Source: Pseudoscleropodium purum (Eukaryota; Streptophyta; Bryopsida; Hypnales; Brachytheciaceae). Taken from it: a stretch of DNA of 64,000 nt. Positions 21,708 to 35,200 of the stretch are shown here, one piece after another. The stretch is from positions 15,058,173 to 15,122,172 of the forward strand of contig OZ017798.1 in the NCBI GenBank assembly GCA_963969395.1. The letters run 5' to 3'. Below the pieces are notes generated by a model, which had not been told where the DNA came from, did no database searches, and saw only the letters and a program-made list of their open reading frames with translations. Both the position numbers and the translations under genes were made by a program. Each line of letters begins with the position of its first letter. The first letter of the stretch is position 1.

Positions 21708-23977
21708 GTAGCCGATGGAAAACTTCAGCAACAGGACTCATTAGATCTCTAATTCAATCTCTTCTGTAGCAGCTTATAGGCACTGATTGGAGAAGCCATG
21801 TGCACCCATTTACACCCAAAGTTGGGAGTATTGTTTCTGCCAGTACTTGTTGGAGCAGGTGAATCCATTTTGGACGCAAAATGTATAGAATTCTTTAGTC
21901 GCATTGAACCCTTGCCAAGACGAGGCCTATCACTGAGGGAGGGGGCCAAATATTATCTCTTTCCTGGATGAATAACGTAACCCGCTCACATGACTGTGAC
22001 CCCTTTCTAAAACTGACCCCAACTACAGATTCTTGTCTAAAACGTACAATCTCTCATCTTGTGAGTTTAGGGTTGCTTTTAGGTGCACTTGTTTCCAGCC
22101 CTTTGAAAATTCGTAGCTTTTTCATATGGTGTTCAAAAAATGCATTAAAAGAGAATCTAGAATCCTCTTTGGACTTCCAACAACACCCAACAAAAGAGAT
22201 TAGGTGATTTGATAATAGGAGTAATGTTTGACTTGCTTATTTGGACAGATTCAAGTGTAGTTACCTTAGTTGCATTCTTTGGTCTATAACAACCATGAAA
22301 GTCATTCACTGGACACGTTTTGTTCTCCGAAGTGTTTCAGGGTTAACATTTACAAGGTATAAGGTAAACTAGCCCATGACATTCCAAATGTCAGCCAACC
22401 CATCATAGGCAAAAAATTTATACAATTTCAAGAACTAGAATGTATACCATTAATACAATTTTGCTTGTGATGGGCTAGCTCCCATTTGGACTATCATAGG
22501 CAGATTTACCTTAAGGTCTCAATTTTAGGCTCCAGACTCTTGCCAACTTAATGAGATTGACTATTACTTCGAAGGATCATAGCCTGTATAGAAAGTGGAT
22601 AAGCTTATAGATGATCTTCATTGCCCCATGTTTCCAGTCTTTCTGTTCCTTCTCTTTCTTATTAGCATGCAGGATCATTTCTTCATGTTTGCAGTATGAT
22701 GACGAAACCTGATAATTACAGAAATTGGAATCATTTGGAGCAAATCTACACAAAAGGTTTGAAGGGTTGGTACAATTAATAAACCCAAGCTGCACTAACT
22801 ATATTTGTTAGAATGGTGTATTTCAGAGCCACAAAATTGTGGCATTCAATTGCACATAACTATAGGGTTGGAGATTTCATACATGAGTCTGGAGAAATGA
22901 ATATTTCTTAAAATTAACAAATAGTCTACATCAATTAGAATGGAAGCTTCTAAAGTCAATGGTAGATGAAAATTTTTCAAGAGAATGGATACTTTGATGG
23001 TTTCAATTTTTAAAAGTAGAAAAAGTGCTAAACACTTAATACAAAGTTTGGTCATTGTTTGCAAACCTAGTGGAGTGGTTGAGCAAAAGAAAAAAACTAA
23101 AAATATCTTTTTCCATGTTTGGAATTGCATGTAGAAAAAACTCTATTTTGTAAATGAATAGAAGATGGAGAGTAAACTCATTAAAAGATAATTTCAGTTT
23201 TCAGTTTTTAATTTTGATTTCAAAATAGAACTTGATACTTCCAAATTGCAAAAGTAGACATTTGTTTGAGCAATGCTTATAAATAGTAAGATATTTTTTG
23301 ATAAACATGAATAAATTACTATTATGTATGATCTATAGGATATATTGACATTTGTACTACAGAGTCCATTACATAACTAAAGGTCAATGGGTTTTTAGAA
23401 ATTGAAATTCATATTCATTGGAGATAGAGTGCAAAAGCTAACTTCATTTTGTAGGCAACAAGGAGAGAAAAGTATTTCTTCCAAGGACCCTAATATACAT
23501 GAAAAATGCAACACATCACAATCTACCAAATCATTGCTCCAAAACTTTCTTGAAACTTTATATAAAGATATGTTACAAATGAATACGACTCTTCATTTAC
23601 ACTAGTCATATTCCCATAATTGGAATTCCTCTCTCATAGATGAATACAAACCTCATATGTTTAGGTCTAAAGGATGGAGAAATGAATCACATCACTATGT
23701 TGCTCAACCCAAAATGATATGCTTTCAAAAATACAAGTGTTAATACATCCTACAAATTGCATAACATTCTTCAACCACTTCTAGTAGGCCAATACTCATA
23801 AAACCACCATGATCTCTAAGAATTTTTTTGGCATTTAAGGGATTCTAATTCATAAGAGTTTTCAAAGGATCCAATCAAATCCTTGAAGAATTTGTTAATA
23901 TAAGGTTTCCTCTAGTTCGATAGTGTAGTATCAATATGAATAAATTTGTGAAGAGAGCTCCCGGTGTTGTTGATATA
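21708..23977. other. Convergent spacer between kinase and GDPD genes
   Basis: The kinase stop codon (21707, plus strand) and the GDPD stop codon (23978, minus strand) face each other across 2.27 kb. Both 3' untranslated regions should lie here. Apart from the MITE-like element at 22361-22512, the DNA becomes AT-rich from about 22.2 kb, and no additional gene is recognised. Confidence 0.55.
22361..22512. mobile_element. Small MITE-like inverted-repeat element
   Basis: A 152-bp segment with imperfect terminal inverted repeats: the left end is AAGGTAAACTAGCCCATGA and the complement of the right end is AAGGTAAATCTGCCTATGA. A nested inverted pair, CTAGCCCAT near 22369 and ATGGGCTAG near 22467, supports a foldback structure. 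It is non-coding, in the 3' spacer of the kinase. Its size and AAGGTAA end resemble the kinase intron-9 element, but the interiors differ. Confidence 0.5.
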
Positions 23978-26519
23978 TCATACCACTGAAACACTCCTCC
24001 TGGCCAAAGGAGCAGCTGAGGGCGAATCCAGTTCTTGAATATGTCTTGCCACACGAACCATCTCCAAAACGTGGTCCACAATTACACCGTCAATCCCCCA
24101 ATTTCGCTGCTTGAGGATTGCTTCACCCACATTGCTGCAATGAAATCAAGCACTGCATATTAGCTCCCGTCCTTATGATAATAGTTGTCAATGTAACAGC
24201 AAGTTAATGCCCATGACTCTAGCATCAAACAATAACAGTGTTTGTGTTACGCAAACATCATAAATTCCATATGAAAACTACATGAACTTAGCATTGTCAA
24301 TCTTTTGTGATGTTAGTAGACAAAATTTCAAACAAAAACTGGCATGTTCAAGTGTGAACTCACTTCAACTCGCCGTACGTGAAGAAGAACAAGCCTTCCG
24401 CCTTGACAAGAGCCACAGCCGGGGGACGTTGCAACACCGCTTTTACTTCACTCACAATCCCTTGCAAGTTTCCTTTCCTGCAAACTTCAATGGCTGCTTC
24501 AATGGAGTTTCGCCTCTCATCCTTGTAGAGGGTGATGCCTCCATCCGTGAGGAAGAACACCGGGTACAAGGGCATCTTCTGGCGAAGAATGTGCACAGCG
24601 TCCGGGTGGAAACTGGAGAAGTAGAGCATCCTCCCGTTTGCGCATTGTTTCACATCTGCCAAGACAGCGTCGATGACACGGTGGAGCTCCTCCTCCGAGG
24701 TGGAGCCGTCGTCGTCGAATTTGAGCTCAATGTTGAAACCCACGCTGGGTTCGACTTCGTGGAAAGCTTCAGAGAGTGTGCACATGGAGTCCTCCACGTC
24801 TACTGTCCAGAGGTTTAGGGTCCCGTCCGCTGCTCTACGGTAAAGGGTCTGACCCACCTGATCGCACAACCCAAAAAATTCTCTTTAATTAGCAAATCTC
24901 TTCCTTTGACAAAACGGCAAAGCCTCTCTTTCATCCAGTCTAGGTGTGATGAGGCCTTCGTAACCTCAATGGAATCCACTTATAGACTACATGTTCCGTG
25001 GCAACCACGCGTTGGATATGAAGAAAATGTTTATGTTTCGTAATCGTGTTTCTGTTGTTATGCAGTTCTCCTTGATTGATTAACATCCGACGACCCATCA
25101 AGGTTATGTCTATCAACATCATTGTGAGAACAACAATCCGGGCTACTTCCAAGACGCGACATGTTATTTTGATGACAAGACTTTACGAACCATGGATTGA
25201 GGAAATTAAGCCTGTGGTATAATTATATGGAAGTGTTGTGCATACCTTGGCGGAATCCCGTTGAGGTCCCATGGCCCGAAACTCTTCTAGGGTGACGTCG
25301 CCGATATGTCTGCCGGGTCCGACACCGTCCGCGATGATCACGTCGTCGTGGAAAATAATGGGCACGCCGTCTTTTGTCACCTGAACATCGAATTCCACGA
25401 ACTGGGCGCCGTTTCTGGCCGCCAAGTTGAAGGACGTGATAGTGTTCTCTCGAATGGAGGACATCGACGTCTCCGGAATCATCCCACCCACAGGAAGAGT
25501 CTTATTCTTGCCGCAACCCCGGTGACCCACCACCACGAGCATGGCGCTAGCTTCATCTGGAGCTCGTCCGTCTGCATTACGCATAAATCAATAGTCCGGT
25601 TAATCACTATTAACATTCACTTTATCGGATTCAGCAAATCTCAGACTGATCCTTGTTTCTCTTACGGCAATAATCTCTCAGAAGTTTCTCAGATGATTTT
25701 GCACTTGGAACGGGAGATTGATGGGGGAGAAGAGGCGAATAGGGAAATCAGTGGCCAGCACAAATTTTCCCTGTTGGCAAACCGAGGTCATATGGCTATC
25801 CGGGAACCATAGATAATCTCTGTGATAATTACTTTAATTTTCAATTTATGGGGTTCAGCAAATCATTTAGACTGATGGATACTAGAGAGTTCAAATTTAT
25901 GAGATCAAGGAAGGCAGTTAGACTGGTGATGGCAAATGGATTACCACTGGGAACACCGAGGAGTGGTGACTTGAAAGGGTCGAATCCTTCCATGTGTTGA
26001 ACGATCTCCGGAACGAAGTCCTGGCTATGACTCTTCGAAATAGCAGCGTCCGCCACTGCACAATTGCAAAATAGTACATCATATATGAATCTGTATCAGC
26101 ATATTGCACAGAGCACGATTTGATGAAAAATTTCGAAAGTACGAGAAGGTAACGGAAGTGCGCAACTCACCAGCGTCGCTCGCGATCGCCGCCATAGGGT
26201 GACTCGTCGTTGTCGTCGTCCTGCCGAAGCTCGTCAAGGTTCGATCACCAAGACTCTCACATGACTGCTGCGCCTTAGCAAGAACCTCTCCACTCACAGA
26301 AAGACTCGAAAACGAAGGCAAGCCCGCGACGCGCAGATCCACCGAATTCACGGGCGCGGTCGTCAAGGGCGCCTCGAGCACCGAAGGGCACGCAGGCAGT
26401 GCAAGACTATGCACCTCCCCTTGCATTGCCCCTGACTGCTCTTCTGCCCAACCACTGCAATTCCTCCTATTCCAAACCTCAAAAGTACGTCCAAATGATC
26501 TCCTCAAACTCGAACGCAA
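23978..26519 (-). CDS. Glycerophosphodiester phosphodiesterase (plant GDPD1-like), possibly organelle-targeted
   Basis: The five exons on the minus strand are 26519-26171, 26055-25945, 25571-25246, 24857-24364 and 24134-23978, giving 478 residues in one frame with GT-AG introns throughout. The enzyme hydrolyses glycerophosphodiesters such as glycerophosphocholine to glycerol-3-phosphate and an alcohol, which recycles phosphate from membrane lipids. The catalytic signature of the TIM-barrel family is complete: HR at 170-171, EFD at 213-215 and His228 in IIFHDD. A downstream NIELKF motif and a C-terminal GIDGVIVDHV segment also fit. The first ~150 residues have no counterpart in the catalytic fold. 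The N terminus (MRSSLRRSFGRTF) is Arg/Ser-rich with few acids, as in a plastid or mitochondrial transit peptide, and is followed by a Ser/Thr-rich stretch. Arabidopsis GDPD1 is plastidial. The start is the first Met of the open frame; a shorter start is possible. Confidence 0.9.
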
Positions 26520-27060
26520 GCTCCTCTATGGCAAAGAGCAACCAAACCGTCACGACGGATCCACCCAAATTCTGGACTACGTGAATCAAACCCTCGGATC
26601 AAATTCCGCTCCAAGTACACCAAGTTAGACACCAGGCCAGTATAACAATTACTTGGGCCTCCTCCGTGAACCAATTTGAGTGCCCAGTAAACCAATTTGC
26701 GCAATGCAGACTGAGAAGAGGCGTGGAAGATGTGAATTGCGAGGTGGAAGTCGTGTGATTTTATGTTGTCTGAGAACGTGAAGTGCGTCTTGACTTGCAA
26801 GTCTTCAATTGCGCGATGTCGGGACTCGAGAGTCGGGTAATGAGGAATCTTATGGGGAATCTAGGCATCTTCCATTAACTGTATTGGGGATCTGCCACAG
26901 CATATTCCGGAGATCGGGAGGATGCTACTGGGGAGCAGCCTTGGCAGTTGGGGAGTTCAGCTTATCACAGTTGGGGAACTGCGCGGAACCTACGTCGCAG
27001 CTAACGGTTACTCGATGTGAAATTCAATGTAGTTTGAGGGGGGTGGATTGCTGAAATGTT
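26520..27060 (-). promoter_or_regulatory. Probable promoter and leader of the GDPD gene
   Basis: A GC-richer stretch immediately upstream of the GDPD start codon (26519, minus strand), falling back to AT-rich sequence beyond about 27,060. Short open frames on both strands show no similarity. No element such as a TATA box can be assigned with confidence. Confidence 0.35.
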
Positions 27061-29379
27061 GAAGAAGATTAGATTTGAGAAATAATTGGCTTATGCTTGG
27101 GTAACATGGATGAAAATGCAATCGATTGAATTCCGTGAGAAATAATTTATAGATAGGAGGATGCTCATGCCTTGAAAATATTTGATTGGATGCAAATATG
27201 TAGAGTAAAAGGAAAGTTATTTAAAGGAAAGTGAAAGTGCATGTTAATGTTAGGTTATTTAAAGGTAAATCAAGTGTATAGGTTGTTTAGGAATAGGATA
27301 GAATTTAAACTTCAAAGTAATAGTTATAATTCTTATGAAATTAGCCTAGTAAAGATGTTGATGACTAAAAAGTCGATGAATGATTTTCAGGGGATTTTTT
27401 GAGGGGAAGAATGCACCTATTCATTCAAGGATTTAATCATTTTTAGCTAATTAGTAGTAGGTTTGTCTTCTTCTAGTTAAAAATATCTAGACTTTTTGAA
27501 AATATTCTTGGTATATACTTTGATTTCACAAATTAAGCATCTAGTTTGTAAGTGAATTCTATAATTTAGCCAATAAATTGTATTATAAAAAACTACGGCA
27601 CTCCAAATACTATAATTCACAATTATATAATTAACTAATTTTTAAAATAAAAATAAAAATTCATGTGATGACATTTCATAATAAACAATGAATGGTATTT
27701 TTCTTCCTATATGTTGAACTCTGTGCCTAACCTCTTATCTTTTTTGGAAGATTTAGAAGAATATCAATTATCTTTCCAACTAAAGGGATGCCTTCAAGTT
27801 CCTATGTAATTAGTACTAATATAACTTGGAATATATTGCTATTCCAAATACGATATGACAATTCAATACATTTTCAACCCAAAAAAACATTGGATTTGAT
27901 AAATGATTATTATACAAAAATTCAACAATCATTCAATATCTCTATCTAAACAACATCAACATTGCTACCCGGTATCCGCAATGCTCTTTTCATATTGGGT
28001 TGTAAAAAGGTTTGCAAGAGGTCAAAAGCAAGTGACAATTTGAGGCACCTAACTCTAGCTACCATTACACATAGGGTTAGGAACCACAAATACTCTAGCT
28101 CAAACATCATGACCAATTTGGCAATTTTCTTAACTTTGCAACTTGCTTTCACACCTCTCAATGCTTGGTTTCATTGTATGTGTCTACATTAAACCATGTA
28201 TTTGGCTTTTCCTTCTCCATCTTGTGTGATGCAAAATGGATCAATAGCAACAGGAACTTAGGGATACACTATTATGTGGTTTTAAAACTCAAAGTTAACA
28301 AGAAATATGAAGACAACATGTTTGTTGATTTCATCAAGCAACTTGGTTAACTTGGTTAACTTGCACCTAGAGGAAGTAGGAGAAGTAAAAATACATTTGG
28401 GCAAAGGACTGTGCCAAAAAGAAGAAGTTACCCATGTCCAAATGGTTGCAAATCATTGTACAGAGGTATCCATCTACAACAATGTCAAATTCAAGCACAA
28501 ATATAATGACGCAAGAACTTAAATGTCAATTCAAATTCATACTGTAAATTAGATGTCATGGGTTGGTTGGAGCCCTATCCTTGATGTACAAATCTTGAAA
28601 ACTAAAGAAGAACATTTGATATGCATGTCCCAAACAAAAATAGCAAAAGTACCAATCAAAATTAAATAAAAGAAAGACACCAACAATTGTAAGAATTGAA
28701 TTGAACTATTTAAACCAAATCTACAAACACAAATACCATGAGAAGGTTTGAAGATTAATTGTTTAGTGTTCTCAACAATATGGAGCCTAGTGATAACATT
28801 GCCTTTTCCTAATGCTTGCAATATATTCAATTAAACAAGTCAATATCCTAAAACAAAATAATACCAAAATAACTTCTTGCACAAACAATAAAATCACATT
28901 CATAAAAAATTATGAACAAAAAAATAGAGTCTATCACAAAGAGTATAACAATATTATCAATGTGAAGAAGAAAGTAGAAAACCTAGACTACAAGCGATAA
29001 CATTGACAATAAAAAAAATGGCAAAATCCCTCTAAAAAATGGAATCTAGAATCAAGCTTCCACCAATTCGCTACATAACATCTCTAATGTGGTTGCCAAT
29101 GGAGTCATTGGCAATGGTGACATTAGGGGTGGTGGCAATTTCTTCAACCACTATTTCTAGTGGCACTAGCAAAGTAGTAGGAAAGGAAACAATTTTTGGC
29201 AGAGGTCTTTTCTTTCTCACCTTTGATCCAACAACCTCCTCCAAGTATATTAGTATACATCTTCATGATGTGCAATCTACACAACCTCTTAAGCAACAAC
29301 TTTCTAAGCAAAGAAGTATCTAGTGAGCTTTACTATCTTCTCATTGCAACAAAGGCTTAGGTACATCCAAGCTTACTTG
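27061..29379. other. AT-rich intergenic DNA, no gene recognised
   Basis: AT-rich sequence with several short open frames on both strands (for example 27946-28192 and 28549-28830), none of which resembles a known family. Because a Harbinger-type remnant follows at 29.4-30.1 kb, parts of this stretch may be decayed transposon sequence, but I cannot show it. Confidence 0.4.
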
Positions 29380-30110
29380 GTCAAGGCAATAGTTTGACAT
29401 TGTAAACAACACAAGTACAACCAAGTCTTGCAAAATATAGGCTTTGTGCAAATTCAACTCATCTATATCAATTGTTGCAAACAATTGGGCTCATATTGCA
29501 TTGTCCTTTTGTTTGAGCAACTTTTGGTCTTCTTCTACCACCTTGTTCTTGCAAGGTCTCATTGGTTGTTTTCCCCCTCCAAACACCATAGAGCTCTCCT
29601 CATTTAGAGCATTGACTCTAACATCAACCAATTTCTTTTGTTTTGTCAATGAAAAAATAGCCTTCTATTTTAGTATTGGTATGGGAGAATGTTGAACTTG
29701 ATGCCATTGCCAATCTCATAGCGAGTCTCTACCTAACAAGGCAAATCTTTTAGGATAAACCACTATTGGAGAAACACAAACAATAAGTGTCTGAATGCTT
29801 GACTTTATATAGTTCCATAGTATACTCCAACAAATCCTCAAAAGATGTTTTAAATTCCCTTATGGATAGAATTTGTTGATATACTCTATAAACTTAGTAA
29901 CATTGTGCTTCATGATGCCCCACTTCATCTCAAGTGATTTAACAAGTCAATCTCCACCTCCAGTTGACTTGTGAGATTAGTAGTGGCTAGCAATTCTTAC
30001 AAGAAGGTGGTTGATTGTTGCACATTGCCTTGACAAGAAAATTGCAATATGGCAATGAAGCTCCAATAGAGTTTTCTCACCTCTTTACTTGAAAAATTCT
30101 TCCTCTTCCA
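29380..30110 (-). pseudogene. Decayed PIF/Harbinger ORF1-like (trihelix/NAM-associated) protein
   Basis: Conceptual minus-strand reading, with several stops and frame changes, gives segments in the order expected for the SANT/trihelix DNA-binding protein that accompanies plant Harbinger transposases. First comes RKNFSSKEV, then a GNVQQSTTFL segment. Next is SLEMKWGIMKHNVTKFI, which matches the SL..RW..I.H.V.KF core, then a YTMELYK segment and an SSMVFGGGKQPMRPCKNKV segment with Lys-rich sequence after it. No intact frame remains. The assignment rests on motif order recalled from the family, not on a search. No matching transposase is recognisable beside it. Confidence 0.5.
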
Positions 30111-32220
30111 CACCCTCATGACACCAAGGCCTACCATCTTGTCACTCACTTTGCAATACAAAGGCACTTCAAGGAGACAATAAAAAGATTCAAAATTTCC
30201 GAATAGAAAATTTGTATGCTGAGGCACAAAAGATATTATGGAGGCAAGATTTCGTGCCACTTACTAAGTAGCACTAGTGATGCTCTAACCTCTAAAGGAC
30301 CATGACACATTTTTGGCACAAATTGTCAAAATTTGCGACTTTTGAAGATGATGATGAAAAAATGAAGAAAAAAATGTTTTTAATTAAAATTCAAATGTAC
30401 AAACTTGTATTAGACCACAGCAATAATGATTGGAAAAAATTTGAGGCACAAATTGAAAGATTAATAATAGTATTTGAAGTTAGTAGAAAAAGGATTTTTT
30501 TCAAATGTGCCCAATAGAGTCAATAGACTCTTTAATTCCTCCTAGAATGAGATTCAATGTACACTATTCTTTGATGGTTTTTAATAGTTCCATCCTCTAT
30601 GATGTTAGTTACATGCCTACCAAATTTTAGTTGTAGAAGAGTTTTGCTCATGCTATCCAAAGCTCCCTATTTTGCCCATTAAACTTTGAATAGTATAATT
30701 TTTTATTTGGGCTTCTCATTATAAAAATAATAATATATTCTCAATAAGGCAACAATACATGTCTACACCTTGTGTCAAAATTTAAGAACAAAAATGACTT
30801 TGTAGAAACCTACCTAAATTTTCAATTGCCTAATGGTTCAACAACCATTTGGTCTTTTGAAGTTTACAATTACAATATGTGAATGTTTGTTTTATTACTT
30901 TTGAATCTATGAAAAGAAAAAGTGAAAAATACCAATATGTACTCATAAATTACATGACTCATCCTTATGCCTTTCTTTAACCCTAGAGTGCTCCAACATC
31001 CAATTTCTGAACAACAAATAGATTGAAATTCAATTTTTTCTCATTACTACTTAGATGAAAGTCATCTAGTTTAAGGAGATACATTATCAAGTTATTGTCC
31101 TATCCAATGATTGGATTTGGTGTTACTAGAGTTCATATTTTTCTAAAATTACAAATGTGGAAGGGTGTCAAACCAAAAATTGCATTGGTTTTAGTTCAAA
31201 AATGAATTTGCAAAAATGAGGTCATAGTTTTAAAGAACACAAAAATTTCAAAAAACCACCATATTAAGAAAACCTCACTTCAAATCTATTCCAACAAGTT
31301 TTATTCAAAAAATGATAATGTTTTGTTTGTAATTGAATTTAGAAGGAATTTTGAAATTTCCCTTTCAAAATTTATAAAAAGAAATATTGGTAATAGCACT
31401 AGTGAATCTAACCATATAGATGAAATCTAAAACTCAAAATCCACAACTTTCATTTGTATATCAATTCCAGAATTTTCTTCCAAATAGCACTTTTTAACAT
31501 TTTTAGCATTTTTTCCCAAATTGTCAATTTAGGAAAAGGACCTGGACGTTTAGGGGTTTAACCTACCCACCTATATGGAACCCACAGGAGGCCATTAGGT
31601 GATTGTGTCTTCCATTAATGACATTGATAGAAACCAAATTTCGCCAAAATACACACCTGATTTTTCAGCTTTTCTCAAAATAATGATTTGATTACAAACA
31701 GTATGAACCTCAATGGTAGTCTTTTCTAATTGAAATTCTCACTCTTCCAAAAAGCACCTACTGTCGATTCAAGTTATCAAAAACTTCACTTGCCATGCAT
31801 TTGGGCAGTTTTGATCCAACACAGTGATGACAAATTCAGACACTGGGCTAAATGGGTTCCAGAACTAGAGGACGAGTGCAAATGTGACTGCAAAACGAAC
31901 TGTTCCAGTTGGATTCCATCAGTTTGAAGAATCAAAGAACAGAGTTGATGCAAGATGCATTACACTAAACTAAAAAAATAGTCACGTACGAGGGCTTTCA
32001 AACACAAGCTCAAGTGATCCACACACGCAGCAAAGCAGTGGGAATCAACGTTACCAAATGACAGGGACCGACACAGGAAGGTGTTGGCCTTGCTAATGTT
32101 GCTGAGTCTCCCACGTTAACCTTGAATCAACTCTAGAAAACCGTGTTTGTAGATGAGTGTTCGACACCAACGCTAGACTGTAGGCCGAAGTACTGTACCT
32201 CAACTGGGAATGAATTTGCT
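30111..32220. other. AT-rich intergenic DNA downstream of MIC60
   Basis: No gene recognised. Near 30,285 the phrase TAACCTCTAAAGGACC, and near 31,550 the phrase TTTAGGGGTTTAA, resemble opposite ends of the TTAA-bounded repeat family, but the interior does not align with the clear copies. From about 31.9 kb the composition rises toward the MIC60 3' end. Confidence 0.4.
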
Positions 32221-32253
32221 CGTCGATTAATCTACAGATAAAAGGGGGTATTT

Positions 32254-35200
32254 TCATGCAAGACCTGCAGCTGTAGCAATAGCATGAGCCTGAATAAGAG
32301 ACAATGCCTGCTCCGCAACAACACGAGCACGCACATGCCTTGTCCAGTCTGAAACAAAAGGCTCGGCTCTTGACCCTTTAACTCCCTGTTCAAGAGTGGC
32401 AGCAGCTCGTGAGAGCTCACCATTGGCAAGATACTCTTCCACAGTGGCAATAACAGATTCCACTCCTTCACGTCCAGTACCTTCTCGTACCTGGAAGCCC
32501 ACGTATGAACGTTATCTCCTGCATTAGCATTACAAGAACCAGAGACAAAACGATAGAGGCAATTACGTAAGAGCTCATTATTACTCACCTTCATAGCTGC
32601 AACAGCAGTTGCCATCGCATGCGACAACAGTCCACCTTGACCAGCAGGAATCAGTGCCAATTGCCGCAGGGGACTTTGCAAGCTCTCAAACTGCAGAAAA
32701 TCTTAACATTATGAACATAAGAAACCATCGGCCAAAACTATAATGCCATTAAGATGTAGGTTCCAGATGAATGGCAGAGACTAGCCATCAAAACTTAGGA
32801 AATGCACAGCAACAGACATACTAATTATTTGCGCCTCGCAAGACATAGCTCTCGCCAACCACAGTCCACTACAACAGCTCTCACAACCACTGCACTCAAC
32901 TACCTGTGAAGGCTCAAGAATCATCACACCACAGTTCTATTACTAGCAATCACCGCGAGTTCCTGTGTCTGCTAGATTCGTGACTCAAGTTTATATAGCA
33001 TCAATTTAAATCCATAGAAGCGCAGCAAACTTGCCTCACGTTGCAGCTGAATCTGAGTTTTGGTCCCTTTGGTAAGCACATCCTCAGGCAATGATTTAAG
33101 GGCTACGTCAATGAGCTCATCATTTCCACCAGCAGCTTGTTTAAGCAACTCTACTTCCTCCTCTAATGGTGCTCCCCTTGTCAATGCCTCTTCAAAAGCA
33201 AAAGCTCCCTGCACAAAAATGTATCTTGCGATGAAAAATGTCTCGTGTACTTCATGAAGGTCTTCAGGAGGTGGCACTTCTTAGTTAAAGAACTGCAAAA
33301 TAGGATTGTATTGTACCATTGCAAGCTTGTGTGTAGTGTGACTAACTCTGGCTCCCTCTGTTCGTGCATTGTATGCCCTATGCAGAGCCTCAACCTGCCA
33401 ACGAAATCACATGATATAAATAAAAACAGAACTCTCCCCAGAAGCACAAAATACGCATAAAAAATATCGAAATTCAAACGCACTTTATTGCGCAGCCCAG
33501 GAACTAAAATGATCAAAATGGTCTGATAATTGAAAAACTGGGCAGCTTATGATGGGAAATCAACAGACGCAAGGACCTGAATCTGCAGTTCCTTTGTGCC
33601 CTCTAATTGTCTGGCCTTCTCAGCTGTAACGGCAGCATTGGTCTGGGCTTTTGTCAGGAGCTCCATCTTTTGAAGTTCTCTTTTTGTGTCTTCCTCCTGC
33701 ACAAAAAGGTTCAAATGGTTCATGTTTGCAATGCCCTGAGTGAAATGGAAAATTCTCCCGTCCTCTTCTAATTACAATTAAAATCGGCAAAGGAACTCAA
33801 CAAGACAGTCTGCAGCCTCTTCAAGCACATAGACTTTGGTTTGAATCAAATTCCACACGAGATCTGGTGTTAGCGAACGCATCATTAAGGGGTATTCATC
33901 GCCTGGGAAGACCAACAAACCCTTCCACTACTTCAGATGATAAAATAAACATAAAACCTTGTAGACCACAATCTTGGCAATAAACAATTGTTGAGTAAGT
34001 CAATGCTTGCATATGTACAAGGATATATACAAGGTTGATCTTGGGTTTAGACGCGACATTTAAACTCCTGAAATTTTGTAGTAATGTTATGATAAATTGG
34101 CTTTGAATATCAACGATAGCGGCTTCAAAATCAGTGGAGAGGGATTATATAAATCACAACCGCTAGTGCCTAGAGTGAACAAGCCTGTGCATGACATAAT
34201 TTATAATGAAATTAACTGGCGAAATTAAGTAGAATAGAACACAATGGTTTGATATGTTCTAGGTCAGATTCAACATAAGCAATTCAGATAAGGAAAATCA
34301 CACAGATTGTTTTTGTCAATTAATCAAACACGTAAATTCAAGATAAGTTCATTTCATGTAACGACCTATTCTACCCTTTGGTCTGCAGCAAACTGCAAGA
34401 AGCTGAGAATGGATAAAGAATAACCTTGCGCTTCAGTTCCTTCCGTAATCTTTCTTCGGCTGCATCCAGCTGTTGTCTTGCTTGTTCTTCCCACCTCGAT
34501 TTCTCTACACTTAAGTCCTGGTCACAAATATTAAGGTTAACTGTCATGCGATACATGGAAGAATAAATTTCTGTTGAGACTTGTATAGATACATCAGAAA
34601 TTTGGATGGTCCACTTTGCGAAGGATTAGGGATGACGAAATCGGATTGAGAATGTAACAGAAAGTACGTAATAATGTTCATCTCTTGACATTCTTGATGT
34701 ATAAAGACTAATGAACCTTGCAAAATATTGAAGCTATGTTGAAGTGAACAGGAAACACACCTTTTTAAGCTTTTTGGCATACTCAGCCTGCTCCTCCTGT
34801 TTCTTGCGAGCTTCCTTCAATTCTTGTTGATATTCTTCCTGCAGATCATTTTTCCAAATTCCACAAGTTGGTGACAATGCTCACGTTTGGTTCCTTGCTG
34901 ATCATATTTATACACTAATTCTACTAACGCATGAAATTACTGTAAGATCATCATTTCTTCTAACTCTAACCTAAAATGCAATCTCGTAACCTCATCAGCC
35001 TAAGCACCCACAGCTGCATCGCATACTCCACTTCCGAGCATCGTTACTCACATCCAATTTCGATAACATCTCTCTAAACTGAGCATCAGCTTCAGACTGC
35101 CTCTTTGTGGCCTCTTCAATTGCTCCTGCATACTTAAAAAACTCATCTGATCCATACTCGTCAGCAGATGATTCTTCACCCTGCATACAAGAAGAACCGC

